From JAVBTR01 sp031556065 (lineage in GTDB: Bacteria; Bacillota; Clostridia; Christensenellales; Aristaeellaceae): DNA of 47,820 bases. The stretch's first letter is position 1. Every line of letters starts with the position of its first letter. Of the stretch, positions 16,044-24,388 are shown piece by piece. Position numbers and translations under genes: made by a program. The notes under the pieces were generated by a model. That model made no database searches and was not told where the DNA came from. It saw only the letters and a program-made list of their open reading frames with translations. The stretch is from positions 1 to 47,820 of the forward strand of contig JAVBTR010000029.1 in the NCBI GenBank assembly GCA_031556065.1. Reading direction: 5' to 3'.

Positions 16044-17027
16044 TCAATCCTTCGCGTATTCGGTCATGGCGCTGTTAAGCAGACCTTTCATATAGCCGGT
16101 GGCATAGGCGAAGGAGCTGTTAAGCCCGCCTGTGGTTTGGAGGAACTCGGGGTAATGGTCCACATAAATGCCGCCGTCATAATCTAATTGTACCAGATGA
16201 CGCATGACTTTGTACATATCCATATAGCCATCTTCCAAAAGAGTTTCTTCAAATTTGGGCAGTGTAGCGCTGACATTGCGGAAATGGATCATGTAAACCC
16301 GCTTGTCTTCAATAAAATATTTGAGGTCCTCAAGCACATTGCCAAAAGCCTCGCCGCCCTCCAGCCAGCAGCCTACGCAGAATTTTAGCCCTAAATAGGG
16401 GCTGTTATCGGCCAGGGCGATGGCTTTTTTGTAGCAGCTGGCGTTGTAGATCAGGCTGGCGCAGCCTTCGTATTTGGGGTGAGGGGGATCGTTAGGGTGC
16501 AGGGCGATTTTGATGTTCGCTTCCTTGCACACAGGCAACGCCGCATCCAGAAAATACTTGAAGTTGGCCCACATTTCCTCTTCCTCGTATTCCCGGCCAA
16601 AGGCAGGCTTGCGGCTTAAAATTTCATCCATGTCCACAATGCGGCCCACGGCCTCACGGGTGCAGGGGCCTACGGCGAAGCGGGTAGTGGAAACGCGGCC
16701 CGTATCCCAGGTCATATACCCAACGGGCACACCGGCGTTACCCAAGGTGCGGTTTAAATCGTTGTACTTTTTAATCCATTCGTCCCGGTCGCTAAGGCCT
16801 AAGTGGATGGAGGGATGCTTATAAATAAAGGCGTTGCCCGCATCGTTCACGGTTAGGCCGGCTTGGCGCACCTTATCCAGAACCCGGTTTACGTCTTCAT
16901 AATTGGAATGCTCGTTTTTGAACATGATAAAGCAGTTTTTAATGTTCATTTGCCTCATGAACTTTAAATAATCGTCCGTTACATCGGAGTTGATTTGGCA
17001 TTGGACTTTCATTTTGGGCTCTCTCAT
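16044..17027 (-). CDS. Mannonate dehydratase-like TIM-barrel enzyme
   Basis: A 327-aa protein of the xylose-isomerase-like TIM-barrel group. IALHPNDPPHPKYEG, the central Cys in KFCVGCWLEG, MIHFRNVSATLP, and DGYMDMYKVMRHLVQ followed by IYVDHYPE are the signature stretches of mannonate dehydratase (UxuA), which converts mannonate to 2-keto-3-deoxygluconate. It is shorter than typical UxuA (about 350-390 residues), so it may be a divergent dehydratase or epimerase. Start ATG 17027 follows AAGGAGTAACGAGT. First of three sugar-metabolism genes behind the solute-binding protein. Confidence 0.7.
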   Translation of the reverse strand: MREPKMKVQCQINSDVTDDYLKFMRQMNIKNCFIMFKNEHSNYEDVNRVLDKVRQAGLTVNDAGNAFIYKHPSIHLGLSDRDEWIKKYNDLNRTLGNAGVPVGYMTWDTGRVSTTRFAVGPCTREAVGRIVDMDEILSRKPAFGREYEEEEMWANFKYFLDAALPVCKEANIKIALHPNDPPHPKYEGCASLIYNASCYKKAIALADNSPYLGLKFCVGCWLEGGEAFGNVLEDLKYFIEDKRVYMIHFRNVSATLPKFEETLLEDGYMDMYKVMRHLVQLDYDGGIYVDHYPEFLQTTGGLNSSFAYATGYMKGLLNSAMTEYAKD

Positions 17028-17054
17028 ACTCGTTACTCCTTAACACGATCAATG

Positions 17055-17150
17055 CGAGGCTGTGGCGGTAAATAGGGAACGCACAGGTCTTTGCCCCGTG
17101 AGCCAGGGGCAGGGCCCCTGGCGTTCCTGTTATTTACTGCCACAGCCTCG
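17055..17150. other. Large imperfect hairpin between binding-protein and catabolic genes
   Basis: Arms 17055-17082 and 17121-17150 pair over about 28 bp with one mismatch and a two-base bulge (CGAGGCTGTGGC at the base); the apex holds a second stem CCAGGGGC (17103-17110) / GCCCCTGG (17114-17121). There is no T-run, so an RNA-processing or stability element is more likely than a terminator. Confidence 0.65.
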
Positions 17151-17159
17151 TGAAATGAA

Positions 17160-18692
17160 TTACTTGGAAAGATAAGCCTTTTCAGGGGTCCAGCTTTCGG
17201 CGGTGGTGGTGTAGATGCCGGTGTCATGAACGTTGGGCTGAGCGTAGCAGTAGCTGCCCATGGCGCCCATGGAAACCACCAGGCAGTAATCATAGGCCAG
17301 AAGCTTGGCGGCCTTTTGGAGCAGCGCTTTCTTTTCTTCCAGGGTGGTGGCGGCACGGGAGGCGAAGAGGGCTTCTTCATAATCCTCAGGATGGGCCATC
17401 ATGTTTTTGTAGTTGACGCCTTCGGTGGAGTAAAGGCGGATGTAGTTGTTAAGGAAGTCCTTCTTGGAAGAACCGCCGTTGAGCATGATGCCCAGATCAT
17501 ACACGCCTTCAGCCTTCTGGGCGTTGAAATCCGCATTGGTCAGGTTCTTGATCTCGGCGTTGATGCCCACCTCTGCCAGGTAAGCCTGAAGAATAACGGC
17601 ACCCATTTTTTCGGTGGCGGAGTCATTGGTGGTGATCACGGTATCAAACCCGTTGGGGTAGCCCGCATCAGAAAGCATTTGCTTGGAAAGCGCGACATCG
17701 TAGGAGTATAGCTCCAGGGAATCGTCATAGGCCCAGGAGCCGGGAACAGCGAACAAGGGGGTAGCGAAGCCGAGACCGCCATACAGCGCGTCGGCAGTTC
17801 CTTCCCAATCCACGGCATGCATAACGGCCTTGCGGACGTTCACATCATAGAAGGGGGATTTTTCGTCGCCGGAGCAGAACATCATGTAGGAAATGCCGGC
17901 CAGGTCGGCGGAATTGCCGGAGATGTTGGGATAGTTGCCTTCCAGCTGGCCAATGGCAGTGGTGCTGGGGGAAACCAGAACGTCGATTTCGCCATTGGTG
18001 AAGGCGGAAAGCTGGGTCATGGTATCTTTTAAGAACATCACCTTAATGCCGTCCAGGTAGGGCTGGCCTTCCACCCAGTAGTTGTCATTGCGCACGTAGG
18101 ACACATGGGAATCCTGTACGTATTCGCTCATCACAAAGGCGCCGGTGCCAACAGCGTGGATAGCGGCCCAGTCAGCGCCGTTTTCTTCAAAGGCGGCGGG
18201 GCAATAAATGCGAACTTCGCCAATGGTATCTGCCCAGATGTTGGACCAGGAGGGGAATTTCATGACGATGGTGTAATCGTCCGTGGCTTCGTAGGAGTCG
18301 GGGCCGCAAAGCTCGGTGGTCTTGCCGTATTCGGCCATCTTATCGAAGTTCCAAACAACAGCGGCGGCGTTGAAATCCGTACCGTCGGAGAATTTAACGC
18401 CTTGGCGGAGCTTCAGGGTCAAGGTCAGGGCTTGGGGATCGGTAATAAATTCTTCGGCCAGCCAGGGTTCCATATCGCCGGTTTGGGGGTTAACACGGCC
18501 CAGGGATTCAATAGCGGGGGCAGTGTTATAACGGTCGGCGGTGGTGGAAGAGTAGGGCAGGAAGAAGGTGGCGTTTTCCAGCCCCATAACGGTTAGCGTG
18601 CCGCCCTTTTCAGGGGCTTCCGCCAAAGAGGGCACCAGCGCCGCGACCATCATCAGCGCAAGTACAAGGGCTACGAGTTTCCTAAGTTTCAT
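17160..18692 (-). CDS. ABC importer substrate-binding protein, family 5 (peptide/oligosaccharide)
   Basis: A 510-aa SBP_bac_5 protein that captures the substrate for the DppBCDF-type transporter encoded upstream. Signal peptide MKLRKLVALVLALMMVAALV ends near SLAEA; there is no lipobox Cys, so it may be free or otherwise anchored. Family features include GRVNPQTGDMEPWLAEEF, LTLKLRQGVKFSDGTDFNAAAVVWNFD and DVNVRKAVMHAVDWE. AAGGAGGAACCCAC precedes the start. The gene is separated from the ATPase gene by a 162-bp inverted-repeat element and from the catabolic genes by a large hairpin. Family 5 proteins also bind oligosaccharides, which fits the sugar genes behind it. Confidence 0.93.
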   Translation of the reverse strand: MKLRKLVALVLALMMVAALVPSLAEAPEKGGTLTVMGLENATFFLPYSSTTADRYNTAPAIESLGRVNPQTGDMEPWLAEEFITDPQALTLTLKLRQGVKFSDGTDFNAAAVVWNFDKMAEYGKTTELCGPDSYEATDDYTIVMKFPSWSNIWADTIGEVRIYCPAAFEENGADWAAIHAVGTGAFVMSEYVQDSHVSYVRNDNYWVEGQPYLDGIKVMFLKDTMTQLSAFTNGEIDVLVSPSTTAIGQLEGNYPNISGNSADLAGISYMMFCSGDEKSPFYDVNVRKAVMHAVDWEGTADALYGGLGFATPLFAVPGSWAYDDSLELYSYDVALSKQMLSDAGYPNGFDTVITTNDSATEKMGAVILQAYLAEVGINAEIKNLTNADFNAQKAEGVYDLGIMLNGGSSKKDFLNNYIRLYSTEGVNYKNMMAHPEDYEEALFASRAATTLEEKKALLQKAAKLLAYDYCLVVSMGAMGSYCYAQPNVHDTGIYTTTAESWTPEKAYLSK

Positions 18693-18727
18693 GTGGGTTC
18701 CTCCTTGTGATTAAAATAGTTTGTATT

Positions 18728-18889
18728 TAGGGCGTGTATCACCCCCATGGCGCACATCTTCGGTGGGAAAAACGCCATCACTGCGTTGCTAAACCTTGAA
18801 ATAGCGCCACTATTCCTGCGGTTTAGCGCCTTGTACTGGTGTTTTTGCCCCTCGATGCTGCACACCCCGGAGTTTTGAAACACACCCTA
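18728..18889. repeat. 162-bp intergenic element with terminal inverted repeats
   Basis: Ends TAGGGCGTGTATCA (18728-18741) and TGAAACACACCCTA (18876-18889) are inverted repeats matching at 12 of 14 positions. Inside is a hairpin GCTAAACC (18788-18795) / GGTTTAGC (18820-18827) with a nested AATAG/CTATT pair. It has MITE-like architecture and no coding potential. It splits the ABC operon between the ATPase and the binding-protein gene. Confidence 0.6.
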
Positions 18890-18938
18890 GGTGGATGGGT
18901 CTGGGTTTTCCGCTCCATCCACTTTTACCATAGGGAAT

Positions 18939-20969
18939 TTACCTGCCTTCATGTAAAAAGCAGGCTACCTGGTGGCCGCTGCCCATGTCCTTTAGGGTGG
19001 GGGTTTCCTCCATGCACCGCTTTTGTGCTTTGGGGCAGCGGGTGTGGAAGGGACAGCCGCTGGGGCGTTTTAAGATGCTGGGCACCTCGCCCTGGATTTT
19101 AACCGGCTCCCGTTTTTCCTCTACAGAAGGATCGGCTACGGGAATGGCGGAAAGCAGCACCTGGGTGTAGGGGTGCAGGGCATTTTCGTATAGCTCCTGG
19201 CAGGGGGCGATCTCCATAATCCGGCCAAGGTACATCACCAGTATCCGGTCGCTGATATGCTTGACAACAGCCAGGTCGTGGGCGATAAACAGGTAGGCGA
19301 TGTTCATTTCCGCCTGAATGCTTTCAAGCAGGTTAATGATTTGGGCCTGAATGGATACGTCCAGCGCGGAGATGGGTTCGTCGCAGATGATCAGCGAAGG
19401 GGAGGAGGAAAGGGCTCTGGCGATGCCCACCCTTTGGCGCTGGCCGCCGGAAAATTCATGAGCCACCCGTTCCTTCATGGCCGGGTCCAGGCCCACCTTC
19501 ACAAACAATTCATCCACACGGTTTTCGTATTCCTGGCGGGTTTTAACCAGCTTGTGAATTTTTAGGGACTCGCCTACAATGGAACCGGCGTTCTGCCTTG
19601 GGTCCAGGGAGGAAAAAGGGTCCTGGAAGATCATGGCGATGTCTTTTCGCAAGGTTTTCAGTTGGCTGTCTTTTAAATGGGTCACATCCGTACCGCTAAA
19701 AACGATCTGGCCGCTGTCGGGCTCGTACATGCGCATGATGGATCGGGCCAGGGTGGTTTTTCCGCAGCCGGATTCGCCTACAATGCCAAGGGTTTCCCCC
19801 CGTGAAAGGGTGAAGGAAATATCCTCAATGGCCTTCACGTCTCCCACCTTTTGCTTGAGAAAGCCCTTGTATACGGGGAAATACTTTTTAACCCCCTCCA
19901 CTGTCAGGCAGATTTGGCCGTCACTTTCCCGCTGGGGCGTGGCACCGTAATGCTTGCCGCTAATCTCCTTTTCCTTTTGCTTCAGTTCCTCCTTTGTTAG
20001 GCAGCAGGCGCTGAAATGGGCTGGGGCAACTTCCAAAAGGCTCTGATCGGTGTATTTAAGGCACCGGTCCTCACGGTACTCGCACCTGTCATAAAAGGGG
20101 CAGTATTCAGGCCTTTGGGAAGGAATGGGAGGCAGGCCGTCGATGGGGATCAGCACCCTGTCCTTGGGGTCGTCCAAGCGGGGGATGGCCCTTAACAGGC
20201 TTCTGGTATAGGGGTGCTGTGTTTGGTGGAAAATATTTTTCGTGTCCGAGGCTTCCACCACGTGGCCGCTGTACATGACGTAAATCCGTTCGGTGTACCT
20301 GGCCACCAGGCCCAGGTTATGGGTTACCATAATCACGGCAGTATTGGTTTCCTTGGCAATGGTGCGGATCATTTCAAGCAATTGGGCTTGGGTGGTCACG
20401 TCCAGGGCGGTGGTGGCCTCGTCGGCTATGAGAATATCAGGCCTGGGAGCCATGGCCATGGCGATCATGATCCGCTGACGCATGCCGCCGGAAAACTGCT
20501 GGGGGTAATAATCAAAGCGCTGCTCCGCGTCGGGGATGTTCACCATCTTCATCATTTCGATGGTGCGCTTGCGGGCCTCTTCGGCGGAAACCTTGGAGTG
20601 GAGCATAATGCTTTCTTGAATCTGGTAGCCAATGGTTAAAACCGGGTTTAAGGAGGTCATGGGCTCTTGAAAGATCATGCTGATGCGGCCGCCCCGGATT
20701 TGCCGCATTTGCTCGCTTTCAGGGTGGTAATCAAGAAGGTTTCCTTCAATGCCCTCCAGCTCCACCAGCCCCTTCTCCACTTGGCCGGGCTTTGAAATAA
20801 GCTGCAAAACGCTTAGCATCGTAACGGATTTGCCGCTGCCGGATTCCCCTACAATGCCGATCATTTCCCCCCGGTCCAGGTAAAGGGACACGTTTTCCAC
20901 AGCGTTGAACCGTTTGCTATCGTTTTTAAAGGAGGTGGTCAAACCGGATACGTTCAGTAAATGCGCCAT
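18939..20969 (-). CDS. Fused DppD-DppF: tandem peptide-type ABC ATPases in one chain
   Basis: A 676-aa protein with two complete ATPase modules. Module one (~1-340): Walker A GESGSGKS, signature FSGGMRQR, Walker B ILIADEATTALD and a Cys-containing oligopeptide C-terminal domain (CPFYDRCEYREDRC). Module two (~345-676): Walker A GESGCGKTT, signature FSGGQRQR, Walker B LIICDEPISALD and a second CPFHTRCPKAQKRC domain. The conserved cysteines fit the 4Fe-4S site known in DppD-type ATPases. It energises the DppB/DppC permease encoded just upstream. The two ATPases are normally separate genes; here the frame is continuous. AGGAGAGTGGCTT precedes the start. Confidence 0.93.
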   Translation of the reverse strand: MAHLLNVSGLTTSFKNDSKRFNAVENVSLYLDRGEMIGIVGESGSGKSVTMLSVLQLISKPGQVEKGLVELEGIEGNLLDYHPESEQMRQIRGGRISMIFQEPMTSLNPVLTIGYQIQESIMLHSKVSAEEARKRTIEMMKMVNIPDAEQRFDYYPQQFSGGMRQRIMIAMAMAPRPDILIADEATTALDVTTQAQLLEMIRTIAKETNTAVIMVTHNLGLVARYTERIYVMYSGHVVEASDTKNIFHQTQHPYTRSLLRAIPRLDDPKDRVLIPIDGLPPIPSQRPEYCPFYDRCEYREDRCLKYTDQSLLEVAPAHFSACCLTKEELKQKEKEISGKHYGATPQRESDGQICLTVEGVKKYFPVYKGFLKQKVGDVKAIEDISFTLSRGETLGIVGESGCGKTTLARSIMRMYEPDSGQIVFSGTDVTHLKDSQLKTLRKDIAMIFQDPFSSLDPRQNAGSIVGESLKIHKLVKTRQEYENRVDELFVKVGLDPAMKERVAHEFSGGQRQRVGIARALSSSPSLIICDEPISALDVSIQAQIINLLESIQAEMNIAYLFIAHDLAVVKHISDRILVMYLGRIMEIAPCQELYENALHPYTQVLLSAIPVADPSVEEKREPVKIQGEVPSILKRPSGCPFHTRCPKAQKRCMEETPTLKDMGSGHQVACFLHEGR

Positions 20970-20984
20970 AAGCCACTCTCCTTT

Positions 20985-21872
20985 TTACAGTTCCCCACGA
21001 AGGCGGGGGTCCAGGGCGTCACGGAAGCCATCGCCCAATTGGTTCAGGCAGATGACCAGTATGGCGATGCAGATGCCCGGAGCAATGGAATAAACGGGGT
21101 TTGTCATCAGATAAGCCCGGCCATCGTTCACCAGGTTTCCCCAAGAGGCGGTAGGCTGGCTGATCCCAAGGCCCAGGAAGCTTAAACCGGCTTCGGATAG
21201 GATGGTGCCGCCGATTTGCTGGGTCATGGTAACAATAATGGGGGAAATGCTGTTGGGCAGAATGTGCCGAAACATCAGCCCAAAGGAGCTCATCCCCTGG
21301 AGCCTGCCCGCCATAATGTAATCCTGCTCCTTAATGGAAAGCACCTGGCCCCGCATCATGCGGATGTAGATGGTCATGTTGGAAATACCCAGAATAAGGG
21401 ACATGTTCAGAATGCCGCCCCCGAACACTGCGCATAGGGCAATGGCGAACACGATCTGGGGGATCACCCGGATGGCCTCGCTGGTACGGTTGATCACATC
21501 GTCCACGATGCCGCCGAAAAATCCGGCCAGCATCCCCAAGGTGGTACCGATAACGCAGGCGATAATCACCGCCAGCACGCCTACGATCAGGGAAATCTGG
21601 CTGCCTACCAGCACACGGCTGAAAATATCCCGGCCAAATTGATCAGTGCCCAGCAGGTGGCTCAGGCTTGGCTGCTTGAGCAATTCCCGCATGTTGATGG
21701 CGTTGGGGTTATAGGGAACGATCCATTTGGCGAAGAGGGCCACCAGAATAATCAGCACCACCAGAATAAAGCTGATCAGAACGATTTTTCTGGCAAACAG
21801 CGCTTGTGCGAATTGGCGGCGGCGCTTGTTTTTCCATTGCTTGCCGGTTCCCTTTGCAATTTGTTCACTCAT
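20985..21872 (-). CDS. Peptide-type ABC importer permease DppC
   Basis: A 295-aa inner permease with an N-terminal hydrophobic helix (IVLISFILVVLIILVALFA), the OppC-type segment HLLGTDQFGRDIFSRVLVG, and the binding-protein-dependent EAA-like loop around EAIRVIPQIVFAIALCAVFG and AGRLQGMSSFGLMFRHILPN. It forms the membrane channel with DppB. The start ATG 21872 (MSEQIAKG) is six bases from AAAGGGTG; a GTG three codons earlier lies inside that ribosome binding site. It ends 15 bases before the fused ATPase gene. Confidence 0.93.
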   Translation of the reverse strand: MSEQIAKGTGKQWKNKRRRQFAQALFARKIVLISFILVVLIILVALFAKWIVPYNPNAINMRELLKQPSLSHLLGTDQFGRDIFSRVLVGSQISLIVGVLAVIIACVIGTTLGMLAGFFGGIVDDVINRTSEAIRVIPQIVFAIALCAVFGGGILNMSLILGISNMTIYIRMMRGQVLSIKEQDYIMAGRLQGMSSFGLMFRHILPNSISPIIVTMTQQIGGTILSEAGLSFLGLGISQPTASWGNLVNDGRAYLMTNPVYSIAPGICIAILVICLNQLGDGFRDALDPRLRGEL

Positions 21873-21886
21873 GTTTTTCACCCTTT

Positions 21887-22831
21887 TTACGCAAGTTTGA
21901 TCCGGGGGTCGATCACCACGTAAACGATATCCGTTATCAGGTTGACAACGCTTGAGAAAAGCGCAATCAGCAGTACGCAGCCCTGGATCAAAGGAATGTC
22001 CTGGGAGGTAATGGCGTTGACAAGCAGGGAACCCATGCCGGGAATGTTGAACACCGTCTCCACAAACACAGAGCCGCCTACCAGCATCCCAAGCCGCAGG
22101 CCCATCAGGGTCACAACCGGCAGCAGGGCGTTTTTAAGGGCGTGGATGTAGATGACACGGTTTTTCTTAAGGCCTTTGGAACGGGCTGTGCGGATGTAGT
22201 CCTGGCCGATCACCTCCAGCATGCTGGAGCGGGTTTGGCGGGTAATGGAGGCCACGCCGCCGATGGTTAGGCATAATAGCGGCATGATCGTCTGGCGGAT
22301 GCTTTGGCCGAAGTTCACCCAGGGCCAGGTAAAGCCCATAGAGGGCAGCCACTTTAGCTTCATGGAAAACAGGTAAAGGAACAGCACTCCCAGCCAGAAC
22401 TGGGGCAGACAGCTGGATACATTGGCGGTGAGGGTTACAACTGTATCCGCCTTTTTCCCTCTGAACACCGCGCTGATAATGCCAAATACGATACCGATGG
22501 GAATGCTGATAAAGAAGGACAGCAAGGACAGGTACAGGGTAACAGGTAGCCGTGCGCCGATAATTTCCAGCACCTGGGTGTGGTAGGAGGCCGACAAGCC
22601 GAAATCCCCTTGCAAGGCGCTGAAAAGCCACATGGCGTAACGGATGAGCACCGGCTTATCCATGTTCAATTTGGTGTACCACCATTGGTAGGTTTCCTGA
22701 GAAATTTCCCCGCCCAGCATGGCGGCAATAGGGTCCCCTGGTAGGAAATCGATCAAGAGGTAAGTGAGGAAGGATACGATAATCAGCGTCAAAAAGGTTT
22801 GGCCCAATCTATTGAGAATGTATTTTGACAA
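21887..22831 (-). CDS. Peptide-type ABC importer permease DppB
   Basis: A 314-aa permease. N-terminus SKYILNRLGQTFLTLIIVSF, then FLPGDPIAAMLGGEIS, YHTQVLEIIGARLPVTLYLS, and the C-terminal loop GLRLGMLVGGSVFVETVFNIPGMG are the usual DppB/OppB landmarks; six membrane helices are expected. The start is TTG 22831: an in-frame TGA lies three codons upstream, and GGAG is spaced nine bases from the TTG. It is the first gene of the import and sugar-utilisation cluster, about 70 bases behind a promoter with a consensus -35 box. Confidence 0.92.
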   Translation of the reverse strand: MSKYILNRLGQTFLTLIIVSFLTYLLIDFLPGDPIAAMLGGEISQETYQWWYTKLNMDKPVLIRYAMWLFSALQGDFGLSASYHTQVLEIIGARLPVTLYLSLLSFFISIPIGIVFGIISAVFRGKKADTVVTLTANVSSCLPQFWLGVLFLYLFSMKLKWLPSMGFTWPWVNFGQSIRQTIMPLLCLTIGGVASITRQTRSSMLEVIGQDYIRTARSKGLKKNRVIYIHALKNALLPVVTLMGLRLGMLVGGSVFVETVFNIPGMGSLLVNAITSQDIPLIQGCVLLIALFSSVVNLITDIVYVVIDPRIKLA

Positions 22832-22900
22832 ACACCATCACTCCAGTTTTGTACCGTGTCTGGGTACTTTCGTTGTGTTTTTTTTGCAAGTTATGTATAA

Positions 22901-22929
22901 AGAGTACAAATCACGCCCTTTAATGTCAA
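22901..22929 (-). promoter_or_regulatory. Promoter of the ABC import/sugar operon
   Basis: Minus strand: TTGACA (22929-22924), 17-bp spacer, TACTCT (22906-22901). The AAAGATATCTTT palindrome at 22999-23010, between this promoter and the divergent AraC gene, is an operator candidate. Confidence 0.55.
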
Positions 22930-23088
22930 TGGTTTAAGGAAGCATTTGCCGTTTTTGCGCTTGCTAATTCTTACTAAATATCCAAAAAGATTTCACAAAA
23001 AGATATCTTTGGAATGAAAGCATTTCTTTTGGTTACAAAATATTTCACGCTAGGGTTGAAAGAGGTTGCGCACCTTGCAGGGAATAAA

Positions 23089-23147
23089 TTGAAATGCTAT
23101 ATTGTTAAAGTATGAAGCCCTGCATCTTTTAAACGGCAAATGCAGGG
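23089..23147 (+). promoter_or_regulatory. Possible promoter and leader hairpin of the AraC-type gene
   Basis: TTGAAA (23089-23094), 16-bp spacer, TATGAA (23111-23116) is a weak promoter match. The hairpin CCCTGCAT (23118-23125) / ATGCAGGG (23140-23147) followed by TTTTG could attenuate transcription before the gene at 23196. Confidence 0.35.
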
Positions 23148-23195
23148 TTTTGTGGATGGGATTATGCTATTCTCATATTGAAAGAAGGGAAAAAA

Positions 23196-24044
23196 GTGGA
23201 TTGGCTAGAGCGTTTTAACAGGGCGGTGGATTACATTGAAACCCATCTGGAGACTGAAATGGCTTATGAAGACATAGCCAGAGCGGCCTGCTGTTCGGAA
23301 TTTCATTTTGGCAGAATATTTTCTTCCCTGACAGGGGTGCCCCTGTCGGAATATATCAGGCGCAGGCGTTTGAGCAAGGCCGCTTTCGATATTCAGACGG
23401 GCAAGGGGAAGATCATCGATATTGGGCTGAAATATGGCTATGATTCGCCGGATGCGTTTGCCAGGGCCTTTAAAAAGCTCCATGGGGTTTCGCCCATGGG
23501 GGCCAAAGAAAGCGGCGTGCAGCTTAAAACCTTTCCCCGCATTTCCTTTCAGATTACCGTTAAAGGAGATGTACCCATGGAATACAGGCTGGAAGAAATC
23601 GATGTGCCTTTACGTATTGTAGGCAAAAAGTTCCCGGTGGAAAATCAAACTGCTTTTAAAAAGATCCCCGGCATTTGGCAGAGGGAAAAGAAAAGCGGCT
23701 TTGTGCCAAAGCTGATCGATATGTCCTGGGAAAACCCCAAGTGCATTCTGGAAAGCATTCTGGCCATCTGCGGCACCAAGCCCCGGATTCAGGAGGACGT
23801 GTTTGATTATTTTATGGGGGTGCGCTATGAGGGAGAGATACCCCAAGGCATGGAGGAATTTATACTCGCCCCCTGCACCTGGGCGGTGTTTCCCAATGTG
23901 CTGGACGCGTGGAAACGGTTGTTCACGGAATGGCTGCCAGTTTCCGGCTACGATCTGGCCGATCTGCCTATTTTGGAATGCCATTATCCGCCGGACCACA
24001 GCCCCGGTTCGGAGCTCTGGGTACCTGTTTACAGCAGGTTCTGA
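23196..24044 (+). CDS. AraC-family regulator with C-terminal GyrI-like effector domain
   Basis: A 282-aa regulator. Two helix-turn-helix motifs occupy residues ~5-105: MAYEDIARAACCSEFHFGRI and KIIDIGLKYGYDSPDAFARA followed by FKKLHGVSPMGAK. Residues ~125-282 resemble the GyrI-like/integron effector-binding domain (MEYRLEEIDVPLRIVGKKF at its start, with PVSGYDLADLPILECHYPPD near the end), which binds small ligands in BmrR/Rob-type proteins. Start GTG 23196 follows GAAGGGAAAAAA; the open frame upstream is not preceded by a better site. It is divergent from the ABC import operon, which it may control (inference). Confidence 0.88.
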   Translation: MDWLERFNRAVDYIETHLETEMAYEDIARAACCSEFHFGRIFSSLTGVPLSEYIRRRRLSKAAFDIQTGKGKIIDIGLKYGYDSPDAFARAFKKLHGVSPMGAKESGVQLKTFPRISFQITVKGDVPMEYRLEEIDVPLRIVGKKFPVENQTAFKKIPGIWQREKKSGFVPKLIDMSWENPKCILESILAICGTKPRIQEDVFDYFMGVRYEGEIPQGMEEFILAPCTWAVFPNVLDAWKRLFTEWLPVSGYDLADLPILECHYPPDHSPGSELWVPVYSRF

Positions 24045-24159
24045 AAGGGCCGCAGTATAAAATCGAAGAACCGCATTTTTAGAAGCTTCTTTTTCATTTC
24101 GGCCATGGCGTCTAAAAGTGCCTTTTTGCTGGTGGCATAGAGGGCTTTGCCCTCAGCGC

Positions 24160-24371
24160 GTGGACAAAGTCGACGCTTTCGTGCGACACAGGTGTCGCAC
24201 GAGGGATTTCCCTCCCTGCATTGCAAAATCTTCGATTTTGCGGTCATTTGGTCGGGCAAGGTAGGAATTTCTACGAAATTCCACCGAAAATCGCCGCACA
24301 TGTCGCCGATTTCGGAATGAAAATCGGAGGGTCAAACCCTCCGATACCTCCCGGGGTTTGTTGATGGTCTG
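24160..24371. repeat. Multi-hairpin structured intergenic repeat, copy 1
   Basis: A non-coding stretch made of consecutive small hairpins: GTGCGACAC/GTGTCGCAC (24181-24189, 24192-24200), GCAAAATCTTCGATTTTGC, GGAATTTCTACGAAATTCC, an AATCGCCG...GCCGATTT pair and TCGGAGGGTCAAACCCTCCGA. It shares GGGCAAGGTAGGAAT, CGCCGCACA, GCCGATTTCGGAATG and CCTCCCGGGGTTTGTTGATG with copy 2 at 39100-39344, while the stems themselves differ. The whole 24045-24388 gap between the AraC gene and the convergent binding-protein gene is this element plus flanking short hairpins; AAAACAGC/GCTGTTTT (24372-24390) follows as a terminator. Confidence 0.7.
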
Positions 24372-24388
24372 AAAACAGCTTTGCTGTT

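Noticed and set aside
17033..17380. A 115-codon Pro/Lys-rich minus-strand frame.
   Set aside because: It overlaps the binding-protein gene in another frame and runs through the large hairpin; no coding features.
24029..24301. A 90-codon minus-strand frame between the AraC and propeller-SBP genes.
   Set aside because: It runs through the hairpins of the structured repeat; its Cys/Arg-rich segment is a translation of palindromes.
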